From Aromatoleum buckelii (GTDB lineage Bacteria > Pseudomonadota > Gammaproteobacteria > Burkholderiales > Rhodocyclaceae), in the NCBI RefSeq assembly GCF_012910785.2, contig NZ_WTVH02000009.1, forward strand, positions 248,001 through 312,000: 64,000 bases of DNA, given 5' to 3'. How positions within the stretch are numbered: position 1 is the stretch's first letter; the number at the start of each line of letters is the position of its first letter. A program made the translations under genes and the position numbers. Below are positions 56,101 through 64,000 of the stretch, one piece after another. The notes below the pieces were generated by a model. That model was not told where the DNA came from, did not search any database, and was given only the letters and a program-made list of their open reading frames with translations.

Positions 56101-56892
56101 ATGATGCTGCTGCGAGCGTGGCTCGGCGGCTTGCCGGCCTACCTGTGGAGCGGATGGGGCGCGATCGCGAGCCTGCTGCTGCTGCTCGCGGCATGGGAAG
56201 GCGGCAGCGCGATCTACGGTTCGCTGATCCTGCCCGATCCGCTGACGACGTTCGCCACGCTCGCCGACCTCGTCACGACTGGAGCCGCGTGGCCGGAGCT
56301 TGCCGTCACCGCGCGACGCGCGCTGATCGGGCTCGCGATTGCGGTCGCGATCGGCACTGCGCTGGGGCTCGCCGCCGGCGTGTCGGTGACCGCGTCGATG
56401 ATGTCGCGCCCGCTCGTCACGGTATTGCTCGGCACGCCGCCGATCGCGTGGCTCGTGCTCGCGATGCTGTGGTTCGGCGCTTCGGACGGCACGCCGGTGT
56501 TCACCGTCGTCGTCGCGTGCTTTCCGGTGATCTTCGTCGGCGCGTTGCAGGGCACGCGCACGCTCGACCACCACCTGAAGGACATGGCGCATGCGTTCCG
56601 ACTGCCGGCGCGGATGAAATTTTTCGACCTCTATCTGCCGCACGTCGTCTCGTATCTTTTCCCGGCGTGGATCACGGCGCTCGGCACCGCGTGGAAAGTC
56701 GTCGTGATGGCCGAGCTGCTGTCGTCGAGCGACGGTGTCGGCGCCGCGCTCGCCGTGACCCGTTCGCACCTCGACACCGCCGGCACGCTGGCGTGGATCT
56801 GCGCGGTCGTCGGCAGTCTGCTGGCGGTCGAATACCTCGTGCTCGAACCGATCAAGCGGGAAGTCGAGCGCTGGCGGGAGAATTTCGTATGA
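56101..56892 (+). CDS. ABC transporter permease (NitT/TauT, SsuC-like)
   Basis: 263 residues with about six membrane segments. The EAA-loop region is ALQGTRTLDHHLKDMAHAFRLPARMKFFDLYLPHVVSYLFPAWITALGTAWKVVVMAELL, typical of BPD_transp_1 permeases of sulfonate/nitrate/thiamine-precursor type. It overlaps the ATPase gene by 4 bp. Confidence 0.92.
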   Translation: MMLLRAWLGGLPAYLWSGWGAIASLLLLLAAWEGGSAIYGSLILPDPLTTFATLADLVTTGAAWPELAVTARRALIGLAIAVAIGTALGLAAGVSVTASMMSRPLVTVLLGTPPIAWLVLAMLWFGASDGTPVFTVVVACFPVIFVGALQGTRTLDHHLKDMAHAFRLPARMKFFDLYLPHVVSYLFPAWITALGTAWKVVVMAELLSSSDGVGAALAVTRSHLDTAGTLAWICAVVGSLLAVEYLVLEPIKREVERWRENFV

Positions 56893-57746
56893 ATCCGCGC
56901 CTTGCCGTCGCCGGGCTCGCTCACGCCTACGCGCTGAAAACGGTGCTCGACGACATCGACCTCACGCTCGAAGCGGGGCGGGTGATGGCGCTGGTCGGCC
57001 CTTCGGGCTGCGGCAAGACGACGCTGCTGCACCTGTGCGCCGGGCTCGTGCCGGTGCAGCGCGGCCTCCTCGAAAACAGCTTCGCGCGTCCGGCGGTGAT
57101 GTTCCAGCAACCTCGGCTGTTGCCGTGGAAGACGGCGCGGGACAACATCGCGCTCGGCCTGAAAGCCGCCGGCGTCCCGTCGGCGGAGCGAATCCGCCGC
57201 AGCGCGGCGATGGCCCGTGCAGTCGGTCTCGACGACCTCGCGCTGGACCAGTTTCCGCACGCGCTCTCGGGCGGCATGCAGAGCCGGGTTGCGCTGGCCC
57301 GCGCGCTGGTGCTCGCGCCCGACCTGCTGCTCATGGACGAGCCTTTCTCGGCGCTCGACATCGGCCTGAAAGGCCAGCTGCACCGCCTGCTTCTCGACCA
57401 CCAGCGCGAGCACGGGCTCGCGGTGCTGATGATCACTCACGACCTGATGGAAGCGGTCCGGCTCGCCGACACGATTCTCGTCATGGCGCCCGAGCCCGGC
57501 CGCATCGTGTACCGCGTCGATCTGCCGACGCCCGCGAGCGCACGTGACGAAGCGCAGACGTATCAGCGGACCGCCGAACTGCTGCAGGTGCCGGCGGTGC
57601 GGCAGAGTTTCGGTCTCGGGCCTGTGCCTTCGGCAGGTGGCACAGCGTTTCCCGTGCGCGCCACGGAGCCGGCGGTGCATGTCGCGGATCTGCCCGGCGA
57701 ACGGCGGGTGTCGACGGTAAAGGCGAAAAGGGCAAGCTCATGTTGA
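56889..57746 (+). CDS. ABC transporter ATP-binding protein (SsuB-like)
   Basis: 285 residues from ATG 56889. Walker A GPSGCGKTT, Q-loop FQQPRLLPWKTARDN, signature LSGGMQSRVALARAL, Walker B LLLMDEPFSALD and switch His in MITHDLMEAVRLAD. The last 60 residues are an extension of no known role. Overlaps the permease (ATGA) and nnrS (7 bp). Confidence 0.95.
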   Translation: MNPRLAVAGLAHAYALKTVLDDIDLTLEAGRVMALVGPSGCGKTTLLHLCAGLVPVQRGLLENSFARPAVMFQQPRLLPWKTARDNIALGLKAAGVPSAERIRRSAAMARAVGLDDLALDQFPHALSGGMQSRVALARALVLAPDLLLMDEPFSALDIGLKGQLHRLLLDHQREHGLAVLMITHDLMEAVRLADTILVMAPEPGRIVYRVDLPTPASARDEAQTYQRTAELLQVPAVRQSFGLGPVPSAGGTAFPVRATEPAVHVADLPGERRVSTVKAKRASSC

Positions 57747-58978
57747 CGCTGCGGCGCCTGTGGTCCCTCGATCACCCTGTCTGGCTGTGCGGTTTCCGCT
57801 CCTTCTTCCTGTTCGCCGTGCTGTCCGCGCCGCTGCTCGTTCTCGCGTGGGGCGCCTTCATCGCCTGGGGCGTGCCGCTGCCCGCGACTCCCGGCGGAGC
57901 CTTCGTCTGGCATGCGCACGAACTGCTGTTCGGCTTCGGACTCGCGGCCGTCGCGGGCTTCGCGCTCACCGCGGTGCCCGAATTCACCCGCAGCCCTGCG
58001 GTCGGCCCCCGCGCGGTGCGGCTGCTCGCGGTGTCGTGGCTGGCGGGGCGCGTCGCGTTCTGGTTCTCTGGGGCCGTCGGTGCTCCCGCGCTGCTCGTCT
58101 CGGCGCTCGCCCATCTCGGGCTGCTCGCCGGCCTGATTTTTCTGCTCGCTCCGCGCCTGTGGCGCCACCCCGAGCGACGCCACCTGTCTTTTCTCTGGGC
58201 GCTGATCGCGCTGACGGTGCTGGTCGCCGGCTTCTACGCCGACGCGCTGAGCGGCGCCTCGCCCGCGCGCTGGCTCCACGCGACGCTCGGCGTGCTGATG
58301 ATCCTGATCGTCGTCGCGCTGAGCCGCATCTCGATGCGCATCGTCAATGCGTCGATCGACACGTGGCGCGAAAAAGGCGGCACGCTGCGGGATGAATATC
58401 GTGCCCGCCCGCCGCGGCGCAATCTCGCGATCGTCTGCATCGGTCTCTACACCGCAGTCGAGTTCGTCGCGCCCGGCGCGCGGCTCGGCGGCTGGCTGGC
58501 GCTCGCGGCGTCGGCGGCGCTTTTCAATCTGCTCAACGACTGGCACGTCGGCCGCCCGCTTTTCCGGCGCTGGCCGTTGATGCTGTATCTGGTGTATGCC
58601 CTGATGGCGGCCGGCTTCGGCCTGATCGGGTTGGCGCTGGTCGGCGGGGACGGCGCCGTCAGCAGCGGGCGTCACCTATTGACCGTGGGGGCGCTCGGTC
58701 TGAGCGTATTCGTCGTCGTCTGCATCGCCGGGCGCACGCATGGCGGTTACCCGCTCGACGAGCGCCGCTGGATTCCGGCCAGCGCCGCGTTGCTCGTCGC
58801 CGCCGCCGTCATGCGCGCTGTCGCCGGGGGAGCGGGCAGCGATGGTGCTGCGTGGATGGGCGCCGCAAGCGTCGCGTGGGTATTGGCGTTCGCGCTGTGC
58901 TGCGCGTATCTCGCGCCGCTGTTCGTCCGGGCGCGCCCGAACGGCGGCGTCGGCTGCGAAGGGCCGCCGGGTGACTGA
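57740..58978 (+). CDS. nnrS: NnrS family haem-copper membrane protein
   Basis: 412 residues with about 12 membrane segments. WHAHELLFGFGLAAVAGFALTAVPEFT is the NnrS start pattern, and later HATLGVLMILIVVALSRISMRIVNAS and IAGRTHGGYPL provide further His-containing helices. NnrS proteins help bacteria withstand nitric oxide and are common in denitrifiers. Here it ends an operon with a TonB receptor and ABC importer, overlapping the ATPase gene by 7 bp. That makes a link between import of a metal or cofactor and NO metabolism likely. Confidence 0.92.
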   Translation: MLTLRRLWSLDHPVWLCGFRSFFLFAVLSAPLLVLAWGAFIAWGVPLPATPGGAFVWHAHELLFGFGLAAVAGFALTAVPEFTRSPAVGPRAVRLLAVSWLAGRVAFWFSGAVGAPALLVSALAHLGLLAGLIFLLAPRLWRHPERRHLSFLWALIALTVLVAGFYADALSGASPARWLHATLGVLMILIVVALSRISMRIVNASIDTWREKGGTLRDEYRARPPRRNLAIVCIGLYTAVEFVAPGARLGGWLALAASAALFNLLNDWHVGRPLFRRWPLMLYLVYALMAAGFGLIGLALVGGDGAVSSGRHLLTVGALGLSVFVVVCIAGRTHGGYPLDERRWIPASAALLVAAAVMRAVAGGAGSDGAAWMGAASVAWVLAFALCCAYLAPLFVRARPNGGVGCEGPPGD

Positions 58979-59003
58979 AGCCTCCGTTCGGGGACGATAG
59001 CAG

Positions 59004-59029
59004 GCCTCTCCGGCAGGGGCCGGGGAGGC
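59004..59029 (+). terminator. Hairpin after nnrS (no T-tract)
   Basis: An 11-bp stem with one G-T wobble (GCCTCTCCGGC / GCCGGGGAGGC) and a 4-nt loop, 25 bp after the nnrS stop. It lacks a run of T, so it may slow polymerase or protect the mRNA 3' end rather than terminate strictly. Confidence 0.4.
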
Positions 59030-59069
59030 GATTGGTGGCAAAGGCCGCGTGGGGTAAGACCGTGGGTAA

Positions 59070-59125
59070 ATAAGAAAAAGGCCATGTTCATCAAGTCGCT
59101 GTTTCGACTGGTGAATATGGCCTTT
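59070..59125 (-). terminator. Rho-independent terminator of tRNA-Ser (possibly bidirectional)
   Basis: On the minus strand a long hairpin with AAAGGCCAT / ATGGCCTTT base and a GTCG/CGAC upper stem is followed by TTTTTCTTATTT. It begins 9 bp after the tRNA 3' end. The A/T symmetry means it could also end transcripts from nnrS. Confidence 0.8.
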
Positions 59126-59133
59126 CAGGTGTC

Positions 59134-59224
59134 TGGCGGAGAGGGCGGGATTCGAACCCGCGTTGGGATATTATCCCAAACACGCTTTCCAGGCGTGCGA
59201 CTTAAACCACTCATCCACCTCTCC
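59134..59224 (-). tRNA. tRNA-Ser (anticodon GGA)
   Basis: 91 nt on the minus strand with GGAGAGG acceptor strand, D-arm, anticodon loop CTGGAAA in the stem GCACG/CGTGT, a long class II variable arm (TTGGGATAATATCCCAA), T-arm with GGTTCGAATCC, discriminator G and encoded CCA. The long variable arm and GGA anticodon identify serine. Confidence 0.97.
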
Positions 59225-59548
59225 GTGGAAGGCGCGCATTGTAGCAGAAAGCGATGCGCCCGAAAGCCCCGCTTTTTGCGATTCGCGCCGCTGTCCCGCA
59301 GGGGTTCCCCGTCGTTTCGGCGGTCCGCTTTGCGCGTCGCACAAGGCCTCGTTGGCGTCGGGCGACAGTGCTTTCTGCTGACCGGTCGGGGCTCGCATGC
59401 ATACTTGCTAACGGGTGCGTCGAGTACACCGGGATATCTCGTGCGGGAGCGTTGGTTTAGGATGGCAGCAGGAAATGTCACGTTCGTGCGCTTCCGTTGC
59501 CTTACGCGGCGAGAACTCGTCGATCCCGAACCAAGACTGGAGGTATTC
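59225..59548. other. Intergenic region upstream of the Glt-type ABC operon
   Basis: About 320 bp containing the tRNA-Ser promoter on one strand. On the + strand a weak TAGGAT near 59459 might serve the ABC operon. No gene is supported. Confidence 0.45.
59238..59243 (-). promoter_or_regulatory. -10 element of tRNA-Ser
   Basis: TACAAT on the minus strand, 14 bp before the tRNA 5' end, at the distance expected for a tRNA gene with a short leader. The -35 is not a good match to consensus. Confidence 0.45.
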
Positions 59549-60445
59549 ATGCACAAGTCCCTCACCGTCATTGCGCTATGTCTGTCCGCGGCCGGCATGG
59601 TCGCGCCCGCTCACGCTCAGTCGAGCGGCACGCTGCAGAAGATCAAGGATACGGGCACCATCACCGTGGGGCACCGCGAGTCGTCGGTGCCGTTTTCCTA
59701 CCTCGATGCCAACCAGAAGCCGGTCGGCTATGCGATGGACCTGTGTGCAAAGGTCGTCGATGCCGTCAAGACCGAACTGAAGATGCCGAACCTGCAGGTC
59801 AAATACCAGCCGGTGACGTCGCAGAACCGCATTCCGCTGATGCAGAACGGCACGATCGACCTGGAGTGCGGCTCGACGACGAACAGCGTCGCGCGCCAGC
59901 AGCAAGTGGGATTCAGCGTCGCGTACTTCATCACCAGCGTGCGCATGGGCGTGCGCAAGGATTCCGGCATCAACGACATCGGCGATCTCGACGGCAAGCC
60001 GGTCGTGACGACGACGGGCACGACGTCGGACCAGCTGATCAAGGAAAACGAGAAAGGCAGGACGATCAACGTGAAGAACATCTACGGCAAGGATCACGCC
60101 GACTCGTTCCTGATGGTCGAGAGCGGGCGCGCCGCGGCGTTCGTCATGGATGACATCCTGCTTGCCGGCCTTATCGCAAGTTCGAAGAATCCGTCCGCGT
60201 TCGAGATCGTCGGTCCGTCGCTGCGCGACGAGCCGTACGGCGTGATGGTGCGCAAGGACGATGCGCCGTTCAAGGCGATCGTCGACAAGACTCTCGTCGG
60301 GCTGATGAAGTCGAGCGAGGCGGAAAAGCTTTACGACAAGTGGTTCATGAAGCCGATTCCGCCGCGCAACGTGAACCTGAACTTCCCGATGAGCCCCGCA
60401 CTCAAGGCCGCGTTCGAGAACCCGACCGACAAGGGCGTCGAATAA
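59549..60445 (+). CDS. gltI: Glutamate/aspartate-type ABC transporter substrate-binding protein
   Basis: 298 residues from ATG 59549 with TGGAGG 8 nt upstream; the open frame continues far upstream but is not protein-like. Signal peptide (VIALCLSAAGMVAPAHA), then a SBP_bac_3 domain: TLQKIKDTGTITVGHRESSVPFSYLD, CGSTTNSVARQQQVGFSVAYF, VVTTTGTTSDQLIKE and AFVMDDILLAGL. This arrangement matches GltI/DEBP. First gene of gltIJKL. Confidence 0.93.
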   Translation: MHKSLTVIALCLSAAGMVAPAHAQSSGTLQKIKDTGTITVGHRESSVPFSYLDANQKPVGYAMDLCAKVVDAVKTELKMPNLQVKYQPVTSQNRIPLMQNGTIDLECGSTTNSVARQQQVGFSVAYFITSVRMGVRKDSGINDIGDLDGKPVVTTTGTTSDQLIKENEKGRTINVKNIYGKDHADSFLMVESGRAAAFVMDDILLAGLIASSKNPSAFEIVGPSLRDEPYGVMVRKDDAPFKAIVDKTLVGLMKSSEAEKLYDKWFMKPIPPRNVNLNFPMSPALKAAFENPTDKGVE

Positions 60446-60541
60446 GCCGCCGGACAGCCGGGCGGCGGCGCGCCCGGCTGTTTCCCTTTTCGTTTTCGCC
60501 GGGCCTGACCGCCTGCCGTCGCGGCAAATCGGGGAGTTGCG

Positions 60542-61285
60542 ATGGACTACCACTGGGACTGGCTGTTCTTCTTCCGCGAGACCGACGACGGTCTCAAATA
60601 CTACGACTGGATACTGTCGGGGCTCGGCTGGACGACGCTGGTGTCGCTGGCTTCGCTCGCGGTCGCGCTGGCGCTCGGCTCGGCCCTCGGGGTCATGCGC
60701 ACGACACCGAAGCGCTGGCTCGTCGCGATCGGCGACGCGTACGTCGACGTGTTCCGCAACATTCCGCTGATCGTCCAGCTTTTCATGTGGTTCTTCGTCG
60801 TCCCCGAGCTCGTGCCCGACAGCATCGGGATGTGGATGAAGCAGGACCTGCCGTATGTCGTGATCGCGGTCGTCGGCCTCGGTCTGTATACCGCCGCGCG
60901 CATCGCCGAGCAGGTCAAGGCGGGCATCAACTCGCTGTCGCGCGGGCAGCGCGACGCCGGGCTCGCGCTCGGCCTGACCGAATGGCAGACCTACCGCCAC
61001 GTGCGCCTGCCGATGGCCTACCGCATCGTGTTGCCGGCGATGACTTCGGAGGCGATGAACATCTTCAAGAATTCTGCCGTGACCTACGCCGTCGGCATCC
61101 TGGAGCTGTACTTCCAGTACAAGCAGATCATCGAGAAGACCTCGCAGGTGCTCGAGATCACGATCGTCGTGACGCTGGCGTATTTCGCGCTCGCGTTCCT
61201 GATGAACCGCCTCCTCGCGTTCGTCGAGCGGCGCACCCGCGTGCCCGGCCTGATCGTCGGCGGCAAGGGGGGGGGCGTGCCGTGA
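60542..61285 (+). CDS. gltJ: Glutamate/aspartate ABC transporter permease GltJ
   Basis: 247 residues starting MDYHWDWLFFFRETDDGLKYYDWILSGLGWTT, the GltJ N-terminus. The permease loop is QRDAGLALGLTEWQTYRHVRLPMAYRIVLPAM. Five or so membrane segments. Overlaps gltK by 4 bp. Confidence 0.93.
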   Translation: MDYHWDWLFFFRETDDGLKYYDWILSGLGWTTLVSLASLAVALALGSALGVMRTTPKRWLVAIGDAYVDVFRNIPLIVQLFMWFFVVPELVPDSIGMWMKQDLPYVVIAVVGLGLYTAARIAEQVKAGINSLSRGQRDAGLALGLTEWQTYRHVRLPMAYRIVLPAMTSEAMNIFKNSAVTYAVGILELYFQYKQIIEKTSQVLEITIVVTLAYFALAFLMNRLLAFVERRTRVPGLIVGGKGGGVP

Positions 61286-61962
61286 GCGATTTCGACTTTT
61301 CGGTCATCATCGAGAACTGGGGTTTTCTCGCCCAGGGACTGCGCTATACCGTGCAGGTGACCCTCACCGCGATGCTCGGCGGCATCCTGATCGGCACGGT
61401 GCTGGCGCTGATGCGCCTGTCGTCGATTCCGCCGTTGCAGTGGTTCGCCGCCGGCTACGTGAACATCTTCCGCAGCGTGCCGCTGGTGCAGGTGATCCTC
61501 GCGTTCTACCTGATCCTGCCGATGGTGCTGCAGATGATCACCGGGCAACAGATGCCAATCGGGGCGGCGAATTCGGCCTACTTCACCTTCACCGTGTTCG
61601 AGGCCGCGTATTATTCCGAGATCATGCGGTCGGGCATCCAGTCCGTGCCGCGCGGGCAGGTCGCGGCGGGCTATGCGATGGGCTTCACGTATGGCCAGAC
61701 GATGCGGCTGGTGGTGCTGCCGCAGGCTTTTCGCAACATGCTGCCGGTGCTGCTGACGCAGACGATCATCCTGTTCCAGGACGTATCGCTCGTGTATGCA
61801 ATCGGCGCGACCGATTTCTTCGGTGCGGCCGACAAGATCACGCAGCGCGACCTGCGCCCGGTGGAGATGTACACCACCGTCGCGGTGGTCTATTTCGTCA
61901 TCTGTTTCGCGCTTTCGCGGCTCGTCAAGCTGCTGCAGTCGCGCATCGCCATCATCCGTTGA
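61282..61962 (+). CDS. gltK: Glutamate/aspartate ABC transporter permease GltK
   Basis: 226 residues from GTG 61282, overlapping the gltJ stop as GTGA. It begins MSDFDFSVIIENWGFLAQGLRYTVQVTL. The loop motif GQVAAGYAMGFTYGQTMRLVVLPQAFRNMLP is typical of His/Glu/Gln-type permeases. The codons upstream of 61282 are not permease-like. Confidence 0.93.
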   Translation: MSDFDFSVIIENWGFLAQGLRYTVQVTLTAMLGGILIGTVLALMRLSSIPPLQWFAAGYVNIFRSVPLVQVILAFYLILPMVLQMITGQQMPIGAANSAYFTFTVFEAAYYSEIMRSGIQSVPRGQVAAGYAMGFTYGQTMRLVVLPQAFRNMLPVLLTQTIILFQDVSLVYAIGATDFFGAADKITQRDLRPVEMYTTVAVVYFVICFALSRLVKLLQSRIAIIR

Positions 61963-61980
61963 TCCTCCGGAGTTTCGAAC

Positions 61981-62709
61981 GTGATCGAGATCAGGAACGT
62001 CTCAAAGTGGTACGGCAGCTTCCAGGTGCTGACGGACTGCACGACGAACGTGAAGAAGAGCGAAGTGGTCGTCGTCTGCGGTCCGTCGGGCTCAGGCAAA
62101 TCGACGCTGATCAAGTGCGTGAATGCGCTCGAACCGTTCCAGAAAGGCAGCATCGTCGTCAACGGCGTCGCCGTCGAAAACCCGAAGACCAACCTGCCGA
62201 AGCTGCGCGCGCAGGTCGGCATGGTGTTCCAGAACTTCGAGCTGTTCCCGCACATGACGATCACCGAAAACCTGACGATCGCGCAGATCAAGGTGCTCGG
62301 CCGCAGTCGCGAACAGGCTGTCGACAAAGGGTTGAAGCTGCTCGACCGCGTCGGCCTGAAGGCGCAGGCGGCGAAGTATCCCGGCCAGCTCTCGGGCGGC
62401 CAGCAGCAGCGCGTCGCGATCGCGCGCGCGCTCGCAATGGATCCGATCTGCATGCTGTTCGACGAGCCGACGTCGGCGCTCGACCCGGAAATGATCAACG
62501 AGGTGCTCGACGTGATGGTCCAGCTCGCGCAGGAAGGCATGACGATGATGTGCGTCACGCACGAGATGGGCTTCGCACGCAAGGTCGCGCACCGCGTGAT
62601 CTTCATGGATCGCGGCGCGATCGTCGAGGACGCGCCCAAGGAGGAGTTCTTCGGCCAGCCGCGCTCCGAGCGCGCGCAGAACTTCCTCGCGAAGATCCTG
62701 CATCACTGA
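61981..62709 (+). CDS. gltL: Glutamate/aspartate ABC transporter ATP-binding protein GltL
   Basis: 242 residues from GTG 61981. Walker A GPSGSGKST, Q-loop MVFQNFELFPHMT, signature LSGGQQQRVAIARAL, Walker B CMLFDEPTSALDPE, switch His in CVTHEMGFARKVAHRVIFMD. Standard length for polar amino-acid transport ATPases. Last gene of gltIJKL. Confidence 0.96.
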   Translation: MIEIRNVSKWYGSFQVLTDCTTNVKKSEVVVVCGPSGSGKSTLIKCVNALEPFQKGSIVVNGVAVENPKTNLPKLRAQVGMVFQNFELFPHMTITENLTIAQIKVLGRSREQAVDKGLKLLDRVGLKAQAAKYPGQLSGGQQQRVAIARALAMDPICMLFDEPTSALDPEMINEVLDVMVQLAQEGMTMMCVTHEMGFARKVAHRVIFMDRGAIVEDAPKEEFFGQPRSERAQNFLAKILHH

Positions 62710-62733
62710 CCGGTCCGCGGCGTGCGGGGCCGT

Positions 62734-63876
62734 TCACGCGGCCATCGCCAGATCGGTCTTCTCGGGCTCGTCGAGGCGGGTCCGGATGAGGGCGGCGACG
62801 AGATCGGACTGCGTCAACATGCCGACCACGTTGCGGTGCTCATCGACCACCGGCACGTGATGCAGACCGCCGTCGGAAAAAAGCTTTGCCAGTTCGAGGA
62901 TCGGCTGGTCCGGGCGGGCCGTGACGACGTCGCGCGACATCACCTCGCCGATGAACATCGTGCCGACCAGGTCGCGGCGAATGAAGAAATCGTGCAGCGA
63001 GACGATGCCGACCAAGAGCCTCCGTTCGCCGGCGACGACCGGGATCGCCTTGATCTTGTGCCTCGCCAGCAGCGCCCAGGTCTCGCCGATCGATGCCTGC
63101 GTCCCGACGGTGACGACGTCCTCGGACATGATGTCGCCGCAGCGGACTTCGCCGAAGCGGCGGCGAAAAGCCCGTGCTTCGGCTGCAGCGAGGATTTCGC
63201 CGAGATCCTTGCTGCTGATATCGAGCAGTTCGCCGCGCGCGTCGAGCGCTTCGTTCAGGTCCGCGAGGGTGACGCCGACCCGGGCGCTCGGCAACGGGTC
63301 CGCCGTGAGATGAGGGTTTGCCTGCTCCTGTGAGCGATGCGGGTAGCGGCGTCCGAGGGCGATGTTGAACGCGAGGGCGAACAGCACGAGGCACAACGAA
63401 TCCACCGCGACCGGCCAGAACGCGAACTGGTAGCCCAGGTCCGCGACCGACGGGCCGCCGAGCACCGCAGTCAGCGCGACCGCGCCGCCGGGCGGGTGCA
63501 GGCACCGCAACTGGAGCATGACGACCAGCGCCAGTCCGACGGCGACCGCCGCGGCGAGTCCGGGAGTGCCGATCAATTTGGCGCAGGTGATGCCGACGAG
63601 TGCCGAGATCACGTTTCCGCCGATCACCGACCACGGCTGCGCGAGCGGACTCGACGGCATCGCGAACAGCAGCACTGCCGATGCGCCCATCGGGGCGATG
63701 AACCACGGGTTCGTCTCGCCGAGCACCTGTCGGCTGATCCACTCGGTGCATATCAGGCCGAGTAGGGCACCGATGCAGCCGAAGATCCTCTCGCGCCTGC
63801 TGACGTGATGCGCGTCGGGAATGAAGGCGTGCAGCCATGAGCGCAGCCGGCCCAGCTGCTTAAAACCGAAAGTCAA
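62734..63876 (-). CDS. HPP-family membrane protein with tandem CBS domains
   Basis: 380 residues from TTG 63876. The HPP transmembrane domain has NPWFIAPMGASAVLLFAMPSSPLAQPW and CLHPPGGAVALTAVLGG, which gives the family its name. Two CBS domains follow (MSEDVVTVGTQASIGETWALL and MSRDVVTARPDQPILELAKLF). An in-frame ATG exists at 63987, but a TATAAT box lies just upstream of it, so transcription probably starts near it; AAGGGGA precedes the TTG at good spacing. HPP proteins may carry nitrite or other ions; the CBS part probably senses adenine nucleotides. Confidence 0.88.
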   Translation of the reverse strand: MTFGFKQLGRLRSWLHAFIPDAHHVSRRERIFGCIGALLGLICTEWISRQVLGETNPWFIAPMGASAVLLFAMPSSPLAQPWSVIGGNVISALVGITCAKLIGTPGLAAAVAVGLALVVMLQLRCLHPPGGAVALTAVLGGPSVADLGYQFAFWPVAVDSLCLVLFALAFNIALGRRYPHRSQEQANPHLTADPLPSARVGVTLADLNEALDARGELLDISSKDLGEILAAAEARAFRRRFGEVRCGDIMSEDVVTVGTQASIGETWALLARHKIKAIPVVAGERRLLVGIVSLHDFFIRRDLVGTMFIGEVMSRDVVTARPDQPILELAKLFSDGGLHHVPVVDEHRNVVGMLTQSDLVAALIRTRLDEPEKTDLAMAA

Positions 63877-63989
63877 GATGTGTCCCCTTTTGTTCCCGCC
63901 CGTTCTGGGCTGTTTTTCGGCCGGCTGGCGCGGCTTCGTGCGACCTGCCCGGGAGCACCTGCCCGCCTTGAGTGACTGGTGCGGCATTC

Positions 63990-63995
63990 ATTATA
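63990..63995 (-). promoter_or_regulatory. -10 box upstream of the HPP-CBS gene
   Basis: Exact TATAAT on the minus strand near the window edge. Any -35 lies outside the window. It implies a leader of roughly 105 nt before TTG 63876. Confidence 0.45.
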
Positions 63996-64000
63996 GGGAA

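Noticed and set aside
59084-59548. Upstream extension of the gltI frame through the tRNA-Ser region
   Set aside because: It runs antisense through a tRNA gene and terminator; the signal peptide and TGGAGG site fix the start at 59549.

Overview
The window is high-GC DNA, apparently from a Rhodocyclales-type betaproteobacterium; an Azoarcus/Aromatoleum-like denitrifier would fit. This rests on gene content (polar-type flagellar locus with a FleSR two-component system, NnrS, Mn catalase, Glt-type ABC transporter) and on codon bias, not on a database match.

Layout. 1-1847: end of flgK, then flgL and a small lipoprotein gene, on the + strand. 1861-13284: one long minus-strand flagellar operon reading fliF-G-H-I-J-K-L-M-N-O-P-Q-R, that is MS ring, rotor and switch, export ATPase complex, hook-length ruler, stator-associated FliL and export gate. 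13446-16432: + strand fleS-fleR (sensor kinase and sigma-54 activator), then fliE behind a well-formed -24/-12 promoter. 39.5-47.5 kb: a second flagellar block on the minus strand, fliC-flaG-fliD-fliS-fliT, a second FliK-like gene, a small FlhB-C-terminal-like gene and a YcgR-like brake.

The two flagellar blocks are separated by about 22.3 kb of foreign DNA inserted at the 3' end of fliE. A tyrosine integrase follows fliE. The last codons of fliE are repeated as a 26-bp exact direct repeat at 38712, and a shorter third copy lies at 39423. A 20-bp motif, TGTGTGTAAA-N2-TGTGTGTA, stands just inside both ends. The island carries an AlpA-type regulator behind a structured leader, an unrecognised 255-aa protein followed by 12-bp iteron-like repeats, a stand-alone GIY-YIG-like protein, a 1754-aa STAND-type NTPase with a nuclease-like N-terminus, a secreted DRGH-type nuclease, a complete type I restriction-modification operon with a HEPN-like gene between hsdS and hsdR, a remnant of another hsdR, and several unknown genes. 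It reads as an integrative defence island. The STAND protein and the HEPN insertion are the best candidates for something little described.

47.6-52.5 kb holds accessory genes: a PIN/AbrB toxin-antitoxin pair, an Rpn-type nuclease with a fragment of a paralogue, a RelE/HigA-like pair, and a Mn-catalase gene overlapping a ZIP transporter gene. A VapBC pair also sits at 39.5-40.2 kb. 52.9-59 kb is a + strand operon: TonB-dependent receptor, NitT/TauT-type ABC transporter (binding protein, permease, ATPase) and NnrS, behind a Fur-like site. 59.1-62.7 kb holds tRNA-Ser(GGA) and a glutamate/aspartate-type ABC transporter operon. A membrane HPP-CBS protein on the minus strand closes the window.
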